Assembly (NCBI RefSeq): GCF_900176365.1
Contig: NZ_FWXY01000001.1
Span: 310,001 to 374,000 of the forward strand
Length of the DNA: 64,000 nucleotides
Direction: 5' to 3'
Source: Desulfocicer vacuolatum DSM 3385
GTDB taxonomy: Bacteria > Desulfobacterota > Desulfobacteria > Desulfobacterales > Desulfobacteraceae
Part shown: positions 29,442 through 36,597 of the stretch, in pieces
How positions within the stretch are numbered: the first letter of the stretch is position 1
How the letters are laid out: each line of letters begins with the position of its first letter
Translations under genes and position numbers: made by a program
The notes under the pieces: model-generated
Databases searched by the model: none
What the model saw: the letters and a program-made list of their open reading frames with translations, nothing else
What the model was told of the DNA's origin: nothing

Positions 29442-29594
29442 ATGTCCTGTGGGACAAAACAAATATAAGGTCGTAGACGCGGAGCCAAAGGGTATTATAC
29501 CGCCGCCCCCCGACGGGCAATGGGCCCGGACCGGAACTGTAGACAGCTCAATTGTCCGGTTCCTATTGCCCGTCGGGGGGCGGCTCTGCTGAGG
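29442..29594 (-). repeat. Family C repeat, copy C2
   Basis: Begins ATGTCCTGTGGGACAAAACA and carries GGTCGTAGACGCGGAGCCAA and the hairpin arms CCCCCGACGGGCAATGG / CCTATTGCCCGTCGGGGGG. It is nearly identical to C1 in the opposite orientation, so the two form an inverted pair bracketing 12.3-29.4 kb. Confidence 0.8.
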
Positions 29595-29613
29595 TTGATT
29601 TAGGCAGCATTTT

Positions 29614-29765
29614 CTAATAACCGCACGGGCGGAGCGATATTCTCATCTCGGCTCGCCCACAACAAAATTTGAAATACTCCCGGTTGTACGGAGTATTTCA
29701 TATAAAAAATTACCATGGGCAGATCGTATCGGGATTTGACCGGCCCACAACGAGAAGTGAAACTC
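29614..29765 (+). repeat. Family B repeat, copy B2 plus a partial second unit
   Basis: Full unit: ACCGCACGGGCGGAGCG...GGCTCGCCCACAACAAA, then hairpin GAAATACTCC/GGAGTATTTC (29671-29699) and CATATAAA. From about 29711 a second first-half unit follows (CCATGGGCAGATCG...CGGCCCACAACGAG). Confidence 0.7.
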
Positions 29766-29793
29766 TAACCATTACAAGTCTTTGGATGGAGCT

Positions 29794-30807
29794 TCATACA
29801 AAAAAACATCCATATAATGTTTTATACATAACACAGGCCAAAGCGGCATTGCCGTTATAATAAATCCGGCCGGGGCAGTCTCCGGGACATCTGCCTTTCA
29901 GCGGGCAGGCTCCACAGTATTCCGGATCAAAATTCCCGGCCCGTTTTAACCCGGACAGGGATGCCGGAGCATCCATAAAATGAGGATTCTCCAGGGTGCC
30001 CCAGAAAAAATCAGGATCAAAGGCTGTCTGGGTACAGGGATAAAGGCCCCCCTCCGGTGTGACGGCCAGGCTTTTATTAACAGCGGCATGGCAAAAGTGA
30101 CAATTGTCCCTGCCCCGGGCTGATGATGTCAGACGATTAAGCTCCCTTAACTGCAAAGGAATGGGCCGCAGGCGGTTCACCCCATCAAGGGCTGTCATCA
30201 TCTTTGTAATTCCCTGTTCCAGCTCACAGGGATCAGGAACAAGATGGTTTTTCGCATTGCCCTTGTTAACCAGCAGATCAAGCCCCAGGCCCCGGGCCTG
30301 GGCAAATCCCCCCAGCACCATGACAAGGGCATGGAGATGGGAAACATTTTCCCGGGTGACCACGGTGGTGACGGTGAAGGGAATTTGCCGATCTTCAAGA
30401 TATTGAAGCCCCAGAAACGTTTTTTTTGCCTTTCCCCGGAGCTTTTCCTGGATCTGGGGAGGGCCGTCAAGACTCACCCCCACATCCATATGAAAGTCCA
30501 GCATCATGTCGGCCATGGCATTGTCAATGCAGGTGGCATTGGTCTGAATGCCCAGGGTGGAATCAGGGCTCAATGTTCTCACCTTTTTTGCGGCATGAAA
30601 AACCGCCCGGGGAGCCAGGGTGGGCTCTCCGCCGGAAAGCTGTACATGAAAAGGCGTTCCCGATGCCAGGGCAAGATCCATGGCCCGGTCAATGGTGTGG
30701 GGTGCCATGGTGTGGGTGGATTTATGGTTCCCCAGATAACAATAGGCACACTCCAGGTTACAGGCATCGGTGAGCATTAAGATGAGATAATCCGGAGAAA
30801 AATCCAT
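29794..30807 (-). CDS. Radical SAM protein with C-terminal SPASM-like Cys region
   Basis: 337 residues. The radical SAM motif CNLECAYC lies at about 17-24, with QLSGGEPTL and GVSLDGPP further on. The C-terminal half has FCHAAVNKSLAVTPEGGLYPC and CGACPLKGRCPGDCPG, a SPASM-type set of Cys for auxiliary clusters, as in enzymes that modify peptides or other proteins. It lies 5 bases after btuD in the riboswitch-2 operon, so it should be made when cobalamin is low. Peptide maturase, anSME-like activator and small-molecule enzyme are all possible; no candidate peptide substrate is visible nearby. Confidence 0.83.
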   Translation of the reverse strand: MDFSPDYLILMLTDACNLECAYCYLGNHKSTHTMAPHTIDRAMDLALASGTPFHVQLSGGEPTLAPRAVFHAAKKVRTLSPDSTLGIQTNATCIDNAMADMMLDFHMDVGVSLDGPPQIQEKLRGKAKKTFLGLQYLEDRQIPFTVTTVVTRENVSHLHALVMVLGGFAQARGLGLDLLVNKGNAKNHLVPDPCELEQGITKMMTALDGVNRLRPIPLQLRELNRLTSSARGRDNCHFCHAAVNKSLAVTPEGGLYPCTQTAFDPDFFWGTLENPHFMDAPASLSGLKRAGNFDPEYCGACPLKGRCPGDCPGRIYYNGNAALACVMYKTLYGCFFV

Positions 30808-30812
30808 ACGTT

Positions 30813-32036
30813 TTATGTTGCCTTAAAAGTAATCGTTTCCATTTCATCCACAAGCTGACATTCATCATCCAGAAAATGAATCTCATCGTATTCCAGGGCC
30901 GTAAAATGCTCCCGACTCTGGCCGTTCCTCAGACTCAATACCGGTTTTTTCATGGCAAGGGCGTCTTTTAACAGACAGATGTTATCTCCATTAACCTTTT
31001 CCAGGCCAAACCCGGTATCAATGACCCAGTCACATTGGCTCATCTCCTCCTTTGCCCACTTGCATATCTCCTCGGAAAATTTATCTATGTGGGGCTGCAC
31101 CAGACAATGGGCACCCAGGGAATGGGCCACATGGTAATCAATATCATTCTTATGAAGCATGCCTGTAAAAATATGATACTCTTTTTTGGCCAAAAGCCGA
31201 TACAGTACCGATGCACTGCCCATGCCCCCCACCACAAAAACCTTGCCTTTTTTTTCACTGTTTTTCATCTCAATGGTGCCAAGCATGCGGTTGAAACTGG
31301 CATTACTAAAATCATACAATTGGGTCACCGCATCATCCTGCAGCACATTTTCCGGAGGCCCAAAGGCCTGGATGGCACCTCCTTTAACCAGGGCCACCTT
31401 GTCCGAGAGCTTGGCGGCAATGTCCACATCATGCAGGGAAGCCACAACGCAGATGCCCTTGTCCCGGCACAGTCTCTGGAGAATGGACATCACCTCCATG
31501 CGGTGTTTCAGGTCCAAATGCATGGTGGGTTCATCCAGCAAAATAATATCCGGTTGCTGGGCCAGGGCCCTTGCCACCAGCACCTTTTGCCGTTCACCGT
31601 CACTCAAGGTGGAAAGATCTCTAAAAACAAGTTCCCGGGCATGGACCATGGTGAGGGATTCCATGATCACCCCATCATCCTTTTTTTCCAACCTGCCGCT
31701 CCAGTGGGTATGGGGATAGCGGCCCATGGCCACAAAATCATACACCGTAAACAGGGGGGGCTTGACCTTTTCCGTGAGTACCACAGACATGGTTTGTGCC
31801 AGGCGTTCCTGTTTCATGGCGCTGATATCTTCGTTATTCACCAGAACCTTGCCATTGATGGTTTTAAGATGTTTGGACAGGGTGCGCAAAAGGGTGGTTT
31901 TACCGGCCCCGTTGGGCCCTAAAAGGGATATAAATTCTCCCTTTTTAAATTGCAGTTCCACCCCTTTGAGTATCTCTTTTCCGGAATATCCCACACAAAG
32001 ATTCCGGGTGGATAAGATGGTGTTTTGGGTGTTCAT
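30813..32036 (-). CDS. btuD: Cobalamin/iron-chelate-type ABC ATPase with extra C-terminal domain
   Basis: 407 residues, about 150 longer than a usual BtuD/FecE ATPase. Residues 1-250: Walker A GPNGAGKTT (40-48), signature LSDGERQKVLVARAL (second Gly of the usual LSGGERQ is Asp), Walker B IILLDEPTMHLD, and the H-loop ASLHDVD. Residues about 258-407 form a separate domain starting GKVFVVGGMGSASVLYRLL, with a Gly-rich Rossmann-like start, that I cannot name. It sits between btuC and the radical SAM gene; its start overlaps the btuC stop (ATGA). The ATPase part energises corrinoid import; the extra domain could sense or process a nucleotide or corrinoid (inference). Confidence 0.87.
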   Translation of the reverse strand: MNTQNTILSTRNLCVGYSGKEILKGVELQFKKGEFISLLGPNGAGKTTLLRTLSKHLKTINGKVLVNNEDISAMKQERLAQTMSVVLTEKVKPPLFTVYDFVAMGRYPHTHWSGRLEKKDDGVIMESLTMVHARELVFRDLSTLSDGERQKVLVARALAQQPDIILLDEPTMHLDLKHRMEVMSILQRLCRDKGICVVASLHDVDIAAKLSDKVALVKGGAIQAFGPPENVLQDDAVTQLYDFSNASFNRMLGTIEMKNSEKKGKVFVVGGMGSASVLYRLLAKKEYHIFTGMLHKNDIDYHVAHSLGAHCLVQPHIDKFSEEICKWAKEEMSQCDWVIDTGFGLEKVNGDNICLLKDALAMKKPVLSLRNGQSREHFTALEYDEIHFLDDECQLVDEMETITFKAT

Positions 32037-33091
32037 ATATCAACCCTCCTTTTCATAAGAAGACTTAACACCACCGGCGCCCCGAAAAATGCGGTGATGG
32101 CACTGATGGGAAGTTCCACAGGGGAAAAAACCATGCGGGCAATGAAATCGCACAGACTGATCACCATGGCCCCCACAAGTATGGTGCCGGGGATGAGTAT
32201 TTTATTGTCCGATGTGGAGAACAACAGGCGCACCATGTGGGGAACCGCAAGACCCACAAAGGCCACAGGCCCGGCCACAGAGGTGACCATGCCGGCAAGG
32301 GCACAGGCACTTAGCAAAATGAGCATGCGAAACAATTTAATATTCACGCCCATGGATGCGGCATAATCCTCCCCCAGTAAAAAGGCATTCAAGGGTTTGG
32401 CCAAAAAGTAGACCAACACCAGTATGGCCCCCCCTGCCACCAGCATGATTTCAATCTCGGTCCATTTGAATCCGGAAAAGCTGCCCAGCTGCCACAAAAC
32501 AAACCCTTTTATCTTTTCTTTTTCGGCAAAGGCCACCAGCACACTGGTGACGGCATGGCATAAATAACCCATCATCAACCCCACAATGAGCAGGGTCACT
32601 CCGTTCTTCACCCGGGAGGCAACACTTAACACCACAAGCATGGTGCCATAGGCCCCGGCAAAGGCGGCCAGGGTGCACATAAATGGGTTTAACATGGTAA
32701 AGCCCAGAGAGATGGTGGAGAGCATCACCACTGATACAAACAACGTGGCTCCGGAAGAGATCCCCAGGATAAACGGTCCCACAATGGGGTTTCTGAAATA
32801 GACCTGGAGCAGCAGACCGGCCACGGCCAGGTAAGCCCCGCCAAGACCTGCAGCAATGGCCCGGGGAATGCGAATGTTCCAGATAATAAAGCCCTTGGTA
32901 CTTGTGGTTTCATGGCTTAATAAAATATCCATCATCTCAGAAAAGGGGATGCTTATGGAGCCCACCAGGATATTTACGGCCATAAAAATCACCAATAGAA
33001 TGCCCACAACGGCAAGGCAGATATTTTGTCGTTTCATCACCTTCCGGCGAAATGCCATGGTGCCCGAAGATTTGATTGCTGTGGTTGTCAC
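32033..33091 (-). CDS. btuC: BtuC/FecCD-type ABC permease
   Basis: 352 residues of mostly membrane helices, about ten. Family features include PRAIAAGLGGAYLAVAGLLLQ followed by NPIVGPFILGISSGA, then GEDYAASMGVNIK (cytoplasmic loop that contacts the ATPase) and AGPVAFVGLAVPHMVRLL. Starts with GTG, with AAGGTG five bases upstream. Imports cobalamin, cobinamide or a metal chelate handed over by the BtuF-like protein next to it. The riboswitch at the head of the operon favours a corrinoid substrate. The N-terminal tail of about 18 residues before the first helix is basic. Confidence 0.92.
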   Translation of the reverse strand: MTTTAIKSSGTMAFRRKVMKRQNICLAVVGILLVIFMAVNILVGSISIPFSEMMDILLSHETTSTKGFIIWNIRIPRAIAAGLGGAYLAVAGLLLQVYFRNPIVGPFILGISSGATLFVSVVMLSTISLGFTMLNPFMCTLAAFAGAYGTMLVVLSVASRVKNGVTLLIVGLMMGYLCHAVTSVLVAFAEKEKIKGFVLWQLGSFSGFKWTEIEIMLVAGGAILVLVYFLAKPLNAFLLGEDYAASMGVNIKLFRMLILLSACALAGMVTSVAGPVAFVGLAVPHMVRLLFSTSDNKILIPGTILVGAMVISLCDFIARMVFSPVELPISAITAFFGAPVVLSLLMKRRVDI

Positions 33092-33112
33092 TGTTTCACC
33101 TTTATTTTTTAC

Positions 33113-34231
33113 TTAGGATTCAGGGTCTTTGTCAGGCAGTTCCCGGAAAAATTTAGATTTATACCCCGGATAACAGCTGGGATGAATAATAGCGGCAATG
33201 TCCGTTAAAATTTCATCCAGTCGATCCCCGGACTGGGAATAATGGGGCAAAGGAGAGTAAACCTTACCGTCTTTTAACGGTTTCAATCCGGCAATCATGG
33301 GGTTGGCCCGGGCCAGGGCCGCCTTGGAGGTGGCTCCGTTTTTCGGGGTGCGGTAGGTAAAGAAAATCTGGGCATCCTGGCCACTGAACAAAAAGCGCTC
33401 CAGGGAGATTTCAATGCACGATTTTCCAAACACATCGTCAAACAGGTAATCGCTCTGGGCAAGCCCCACCAGTTCTCCCACCCAGGCATTGCCGGGCTCC
33501 ACCAACACTCTTTTTTCGTAAATGTCCCCCCACATCACCTTGGGCTGGTCTGTGGCGTTCCGGGTGGTTTCCCGGATGTTTTCAAGGGCCGTTGCCACCT
33601 TATGAAAATATTGCTGAGCCTGTTTTTCCCGGTTGAAAAAAGGCGCAATGAACTTGACAAAGTGCATCCTGGCATTGAGGCACATGGCCACAGGAGTGGT
33701 GGTAATGACACAGGCCGCTCCCATCTCTTCCACCATGGGGATGATGGACATGTCCCAGGTCATCACAAGTTCCGGTTCACTTTGTTTAAGTCGCTCAAAA
33801 TCAATGGCATTATAATTGCCGAGAAAGGCGATCTTGCCCTTTTCCATGCCGGTGACCACCTCGGGAATGGCCCACTCTTTTTTGGGGGCCGTGACCCCCA
33901 CCAGCACATCTTCTATAACCCCCAAAGCTTTTAAAATGGCGATATCAAAGGAACCATAAGCAACCACCCTTTGAACAGGTGTGTAAATAATCTGTCGGGG
34001 CTCGTATCCTGCCGGTGGTGTTTCCCCCCGGGGGATGAGGACAAATTCTCTACCGGCACCGTCCCGGACTTCCACCCAGCCTTTATCAATGGGATTAACA
34101 GAAAAGCCTCCTATACTCATAAAGCTTGTTTTATCTGCTTTTGTTTCCGATGCATCCTGCTTGTCATCAGAGGTGCATCCGGACATCATCAGCAACGCCC
34201 CCATCAGCATTACCACTAATTTATTTTTCAT
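33113..34231 (-). CDS. btuF: Periplasmic substrate-binding lipoprotein of the corrinoid ABC transporter
   Basis: 372 residues. Signal peptide with a lipobox (LLMMSGC, Cys19), followed by an Asp/Lys-rich linker. The body is a class III binding protein of the BtuF/FepB type: QRVVAYGSFDIAILKALGVI, GNYNAIDFERLKQSEPELVMTW, and VELVGLAQ-like GELVGLAQSDYLF. It is larger than E. coli BtuF (about 266 residues). Anchored in the membrane facing the periplasm, it delivers substrate to BtuC. Its start overlaps the resB stop (ATGA at 34228-34231), with SD GGAG nine bases before ATG. Confidence 0.88.
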   Translation of the reverse strand: MKNKLVVMLMGALLMMSGCTSDDKQDASETKADKTSFMSIGGFSVNPIDKGWVEVRDGAGREFVLIPRGETPPAGYEPRQIIYTPVQRVVAYGSFDIAILKALGVIEDVLVGVTAPKKEWAIPEVVTGMEKGKIAFLGNYNAIDFERLKQSEPELVMTWDMSIIPMVEEMGAACVITTTPVAMCLNARMHFVKFIAPFFNREKQAQQYFHKVATALENIRETTRNATDQPKVMWGDIYEKRVLVEPGNAWVGELVGLAQSDYLFDDVFGKSCIEISLERFLFSGQDAQIFFTYRTPKNGATSKAALARANPMIAGLKPLKDGKVYSPLPHYSQSGDRLDEILTDIAAIIHPSCYPGYKSKFFRELPDKDPES

Positions 34232-35082
34232 AACCTGTTCTCCTGACCTTGGCCCTGGGTCATTGTTTGTTTTATCTTAAACTCTCCGTTTTTCACCCGT
34301 TTTTCCCAGAGATACATGAAAAGCCCCAGGGTGAAAAACAACATGCCGGCAAAATAGTAATATTTTCCCGGATCATTTTTGATAATGACGTGGATAAACC
34401 GCCTGCGCCCCATTCCCCCACTGGTTTTAGGGGCAAAGTCCTTTAAATGGATGGAAATTGGGGAAAAATAGATGGGCTGATTAAATCCCAGAACGGCCCG
34501 CTTTTGCCTGTGATCATTTTTAATGGCAATAACAGCCGTTACGTTAATGGCTCTTTTTGCCATGTTGGCAATGCGATCTCCCCGGTAGTAATCAATATCA
34601 AGTTTTTCCAGGGTGATGGTGCAGGCAGGCGTGGCAAGGGAGATAGATGTTCCCGGCAACAGAACCTTTCCCATGTGGGTACCGGCACACAGATAACTGA
34701 TAAGATACCCAAGGAACATCAAAAGCATGCTGTAATGAATGATGTGGGGGGATAATCTTAAGACAAACTGAATGCGGGTGGAAAATGCGCTGCGGTGTCG
34801 AATCAATTTTGTCATGCGCTGGGTGGTGCACACAAAGGTGTTGATGGAAAGAGATGCCAAGAGTCCCACCAGCATAAACAGCCAAAATGTATGTTTTAAA
34901 TAATGAACCCCGTAGGTCATGGACCACTTGTAAAATCCCACATCATTGATGGGGGCAAAAAACTCTGGATGATGTTTCAACGGATGATATCCTGCAAACA
35001 GATCCAGCATCATCAGTCCAATGATAACCAGGGTCAGGTGAATATGGCCGCAAAAAAACCAGATGGCATGAATAATTTTCAC
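34228..35082 (-). CDS. ResB-like system-II cytochrome c assembly membrane protein
   Basis: About 284 residues. Four main hydrophobic segments: IIHAIWFFCGHIHLTLVIIGL, FWLFMLVGLLASLSIN, IIHYSMLLMFLGYLISYL and a C-terminal YYYFAGMLFFTLGLFMYLWE, with a large periplasmic region between the third and fourth. This matches ResB/Ccs1, the partner of CcsA/ResC in haem delivery to cytochromes c, though it is short. Start: GTG at 35082 overlaps the upstream stop (GTGA) and has a purine-rich AGGGGGG six bases upstream; a longer GTG start lies wholly inside the upstream gene. It lies in a cobalamin-riboswitch operon, which is unexpected for this family. Confidence 0.75.
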   Translation of the reverse strand: MKIIHAIWFFCGHIHLTLVIIGLMMLDLFAGYHPLKHHPEFFAPINDVGFYKWSMTYGVHYLKHTFWLFMLVGLLASLSINTFVCTTQRMTKLIRHRSAFSTRIQFVLRLSPHIIHYSMLLMFLGYLISYLCAGTHMGKVLLPGTSISLATPACTITLEKLDIDYYRGDRIANMAKRAINVTAVIAIKNDHRQKRAVLGFNQPIYFSPISIHLKDFAPKTSGGMGRRRFIHVIIKNDPGKYYYFAGMLFFTLGLFMYLWEKRVKNGEFKIKQTMTQGQGQENRL

Positions 35083-35828
35083 AACAGCCCCCCTGGACAT
35101 CTGAAAATACCAAGTTCCGGCACACAAGTGCTCACAAACATCGTCACCGAACCCAGCAATGCCAGGACGGATCGTGGAACGGGCCGGTACAATGCAGGGA
35201 TAAGATGGAGATGCAAAAACAAAGTGTAATACAGCCACACGGCCATGGTGGTGCTTAAAAGCGGATCATCCCAGATAACAGGAGAGCCCCACCCCAGATA
35301 AGACCACATGGCACCGGAAAAAATGGACAATGTCCAGAAAAAAAATCCCCACATGGTGGTGGTACTCATTTTTTTAATATTTCCTGAATCATCTGATTTG
35401 ATTAAGATCATCACGGCCCAGATGCCGGACATAAAAAACATGGCTTTACCCACAACTCCGAAAAGAAAAAAGAGGTGCGAAAAAAGTGTTTTAAACTGTA
35501 AAAAGGGCAGATAATAATCATTGGGGAAAAACAGTGCTGTGACGGCCAGCAATGAAATTGTCAATAAATGGACAGGATGGCCTGAACGGGAAAAAACCGG
35601 TTTGATGCAGCAGACACCGAGGATGCAGGGTACAAAATACGCGCCCTGGTAAAGGGGAAGCAGGGGAAAAGACGTGTAGTAGCGTACCCCCAGGGACAAA
35701 GCATTGCAAAAACATCCCACGCTTAATAAAAAAGTGGCACCAACGATATGACGCCGGAGCATAAAGGCCAGGCTGGTGATATAGCACAGGGTTGCCGCCA
35801 AAAAACTGCTCTGTATGAATTCAGACAT
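35079..35828 (-). CDS. CcsA/ResC-like haem-handling membrane protein
   Basis: About 250 residues with seven or eight helices. The diagnostic region is WSYLGWGSPVIWDDPLLS followed by AVWLYYTLFLHLHL, a degenerate version of the CcsA tryptophan-rich WG-x-W-x-WDPKE motif and its downstream His. An additional His (LFSHLFFLFG) may be a haem ligand. It is the first gene after riboswitch 2. Start uncertain: ATG at 35828 has AAGGAG 13 bases upstream, while an in-frame GTG at 35840 is too close to that site. Together with the ResB-like protein it forms a system-II pair, but the operon suggests a job with corrinoids or another tetrapyrrole, not general cytochrome assembly (inference). Confidence 0.73.
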   Translation of the reverse strand: MSEFIQSSFLAATLCYITSLAFMLRRHIVGATFLLSVGCFCNALSLGVRYYTSFPLLPLYQGAYFVPCILGVCCIKPVFSRSGHPVHLLTISLLAVTALFFPNDYYLPFLQFKTLFSHLFFLFGVVGKAMFFMSGIWAVMILIKSDDSGNIKKMSTTTMWGFFFWTLSIFSGAMWSYLGWGSPVIWDDPLLSTTMAVWLYYTLFLHLHLIPALYRPVPRSVLALLGSVTMFVSTCVPELGIFRCPGGLL

Positions 35829-35941
35829 GGCAGATGACACGCTCCTTAAAATATGTGCAAAAAACGCAGATGGAGGTGACAAAAGAAAGGCAGTTGCAGG
35901 CAAAATATGTTGTTCGGTGTTTCATGTTCCCCCATAAACGC

Positions 35942-35980
35942 AAAAAATCCACAGATCACAATTAGCAGATCCGTGGATTT
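35942..35980 (-). terminator. Riboswitch-2 expression-platform terminator
   Basis: Minus strand: AAATCCACGGATC pairs with GATCTGTGGATTT (one G-T pair), followed by a T-run. It nearly matches the stem in the riboswitch-1 leader. A second hairpin (CATGGGAGTGCTATTG / CAATAGACTCCCATG, 35993-36027) directly precedes it and may be the competing structure. Confidence 0.75.
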
Positions 35981-36040
35981 CCCTTTTTTATCCATGGGAG
36001 TCTATTGGACACAATAGCACTCCCATGCAATGTATCCTTA

Positions 36041-36158
36041 AGCAATTTAACGGGGAAAAGTCGACATGTTCACCTGTCGGACACCCACCGATCAGATCGG
36101 TGATGTTTTACCTGTCAGCCCCCAAGCATATTAAATATATCTTCGGGGTTAAATTGCT
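36041..36158 (-). other. Structured insertion in the riboswitch-2 leader
   Basis: 118 bases between aptamer and terminator, closed by a perfect 11-bp stem (AGCAATTTAAC with GTTAAATTGCT) plus further C-G pairs, and containing an inner hairpin CACCGATC/GATCGGTG. The corresponding place in riboswitch 1 has only a few bases, so this looks like an inserted RNA element. Confidence 0.6.
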
Positions 36159-36164
36159 TTTCTT

Positions 36165-36322
36165 CACCAGGCAGGTCTTCTGACTTTCGGATCATTCTAC
36201 TGACTGCGCCTTCCCAGATATTAATATCCAGTGACATGTTTGCAGTGTTCGTCCCCGATTACAGCGGCGGGCCCGCTCCCGATTTTCACGGGATTCCCTG
36301 TTTGCAACAGCAAAACCTGATA
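36165..36322 (-). promoter_or_regulatory. Cobalamin riboswitch 2
   Basis: Minus strand order: CAGGTTTTGC, AGGGAATCCCGTGAAAATC, GGGAGCGGGCCCGCCGCTGTAA, GTCACTGG, GGGAAGGCGC, GTCAGAAGACCTGCCTGG. It heads the run ccsA-like, resB-like, btuF, btuC, btuD, radical SAM, and probably cobN. Confidence 0.93.
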
Positions 36323-36597
36323 AATTATCTGGACAAATTACAAAGGATAAAAAGGAAAGTCAAGCGCAAAAGAACAACCGAACCCAGGGTGGACGTGGTG
36401 GAAATGTGGAGAAGGGACTTTTCAACGATTTCCATTTTGGTTTCCAGAGCTTAAGTAAATATTTACGAGCTTAAAATAAAATTTTCAGTTGATAAAGCGC
36501 CTTATATCATATATCTGTTTCACCCAGCCGACAATAAGCATTTGTTCAAAAACAACATTTTATTGATATTCATCTTAAAAAAGGTCAAGGAAACAGT
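36323..36597. other. Divergent promoter region between riboswitch 2 and the first TonB receptor
   Basis: No gene. A perfect 12-base palindrome GTAAATATTTAC is at 36455-36466, between short direct repeats GAGCTTAA. It could be an operator; its halves also equal the outer ends of family A repeats, so it may instead mark an excised or target site. I see no second aptamer on the plus strand here. Confidence 0.45.

Larger units (their letters stand above)
29315..29793. other. Repeat island upstream of cobN
   Basis: About 480 bases without a gene. It contains family C copy C2 (29442-29594) directly followed by family B copy B2 and a second partial B unit (29614-29765). The last 125 bases before cobN are A/T-rich leader with an AAGGA ribosome site. 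As in the chlD-chlI gap, repeats separate two chelatase-operon genes. Confidence 0.7.
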
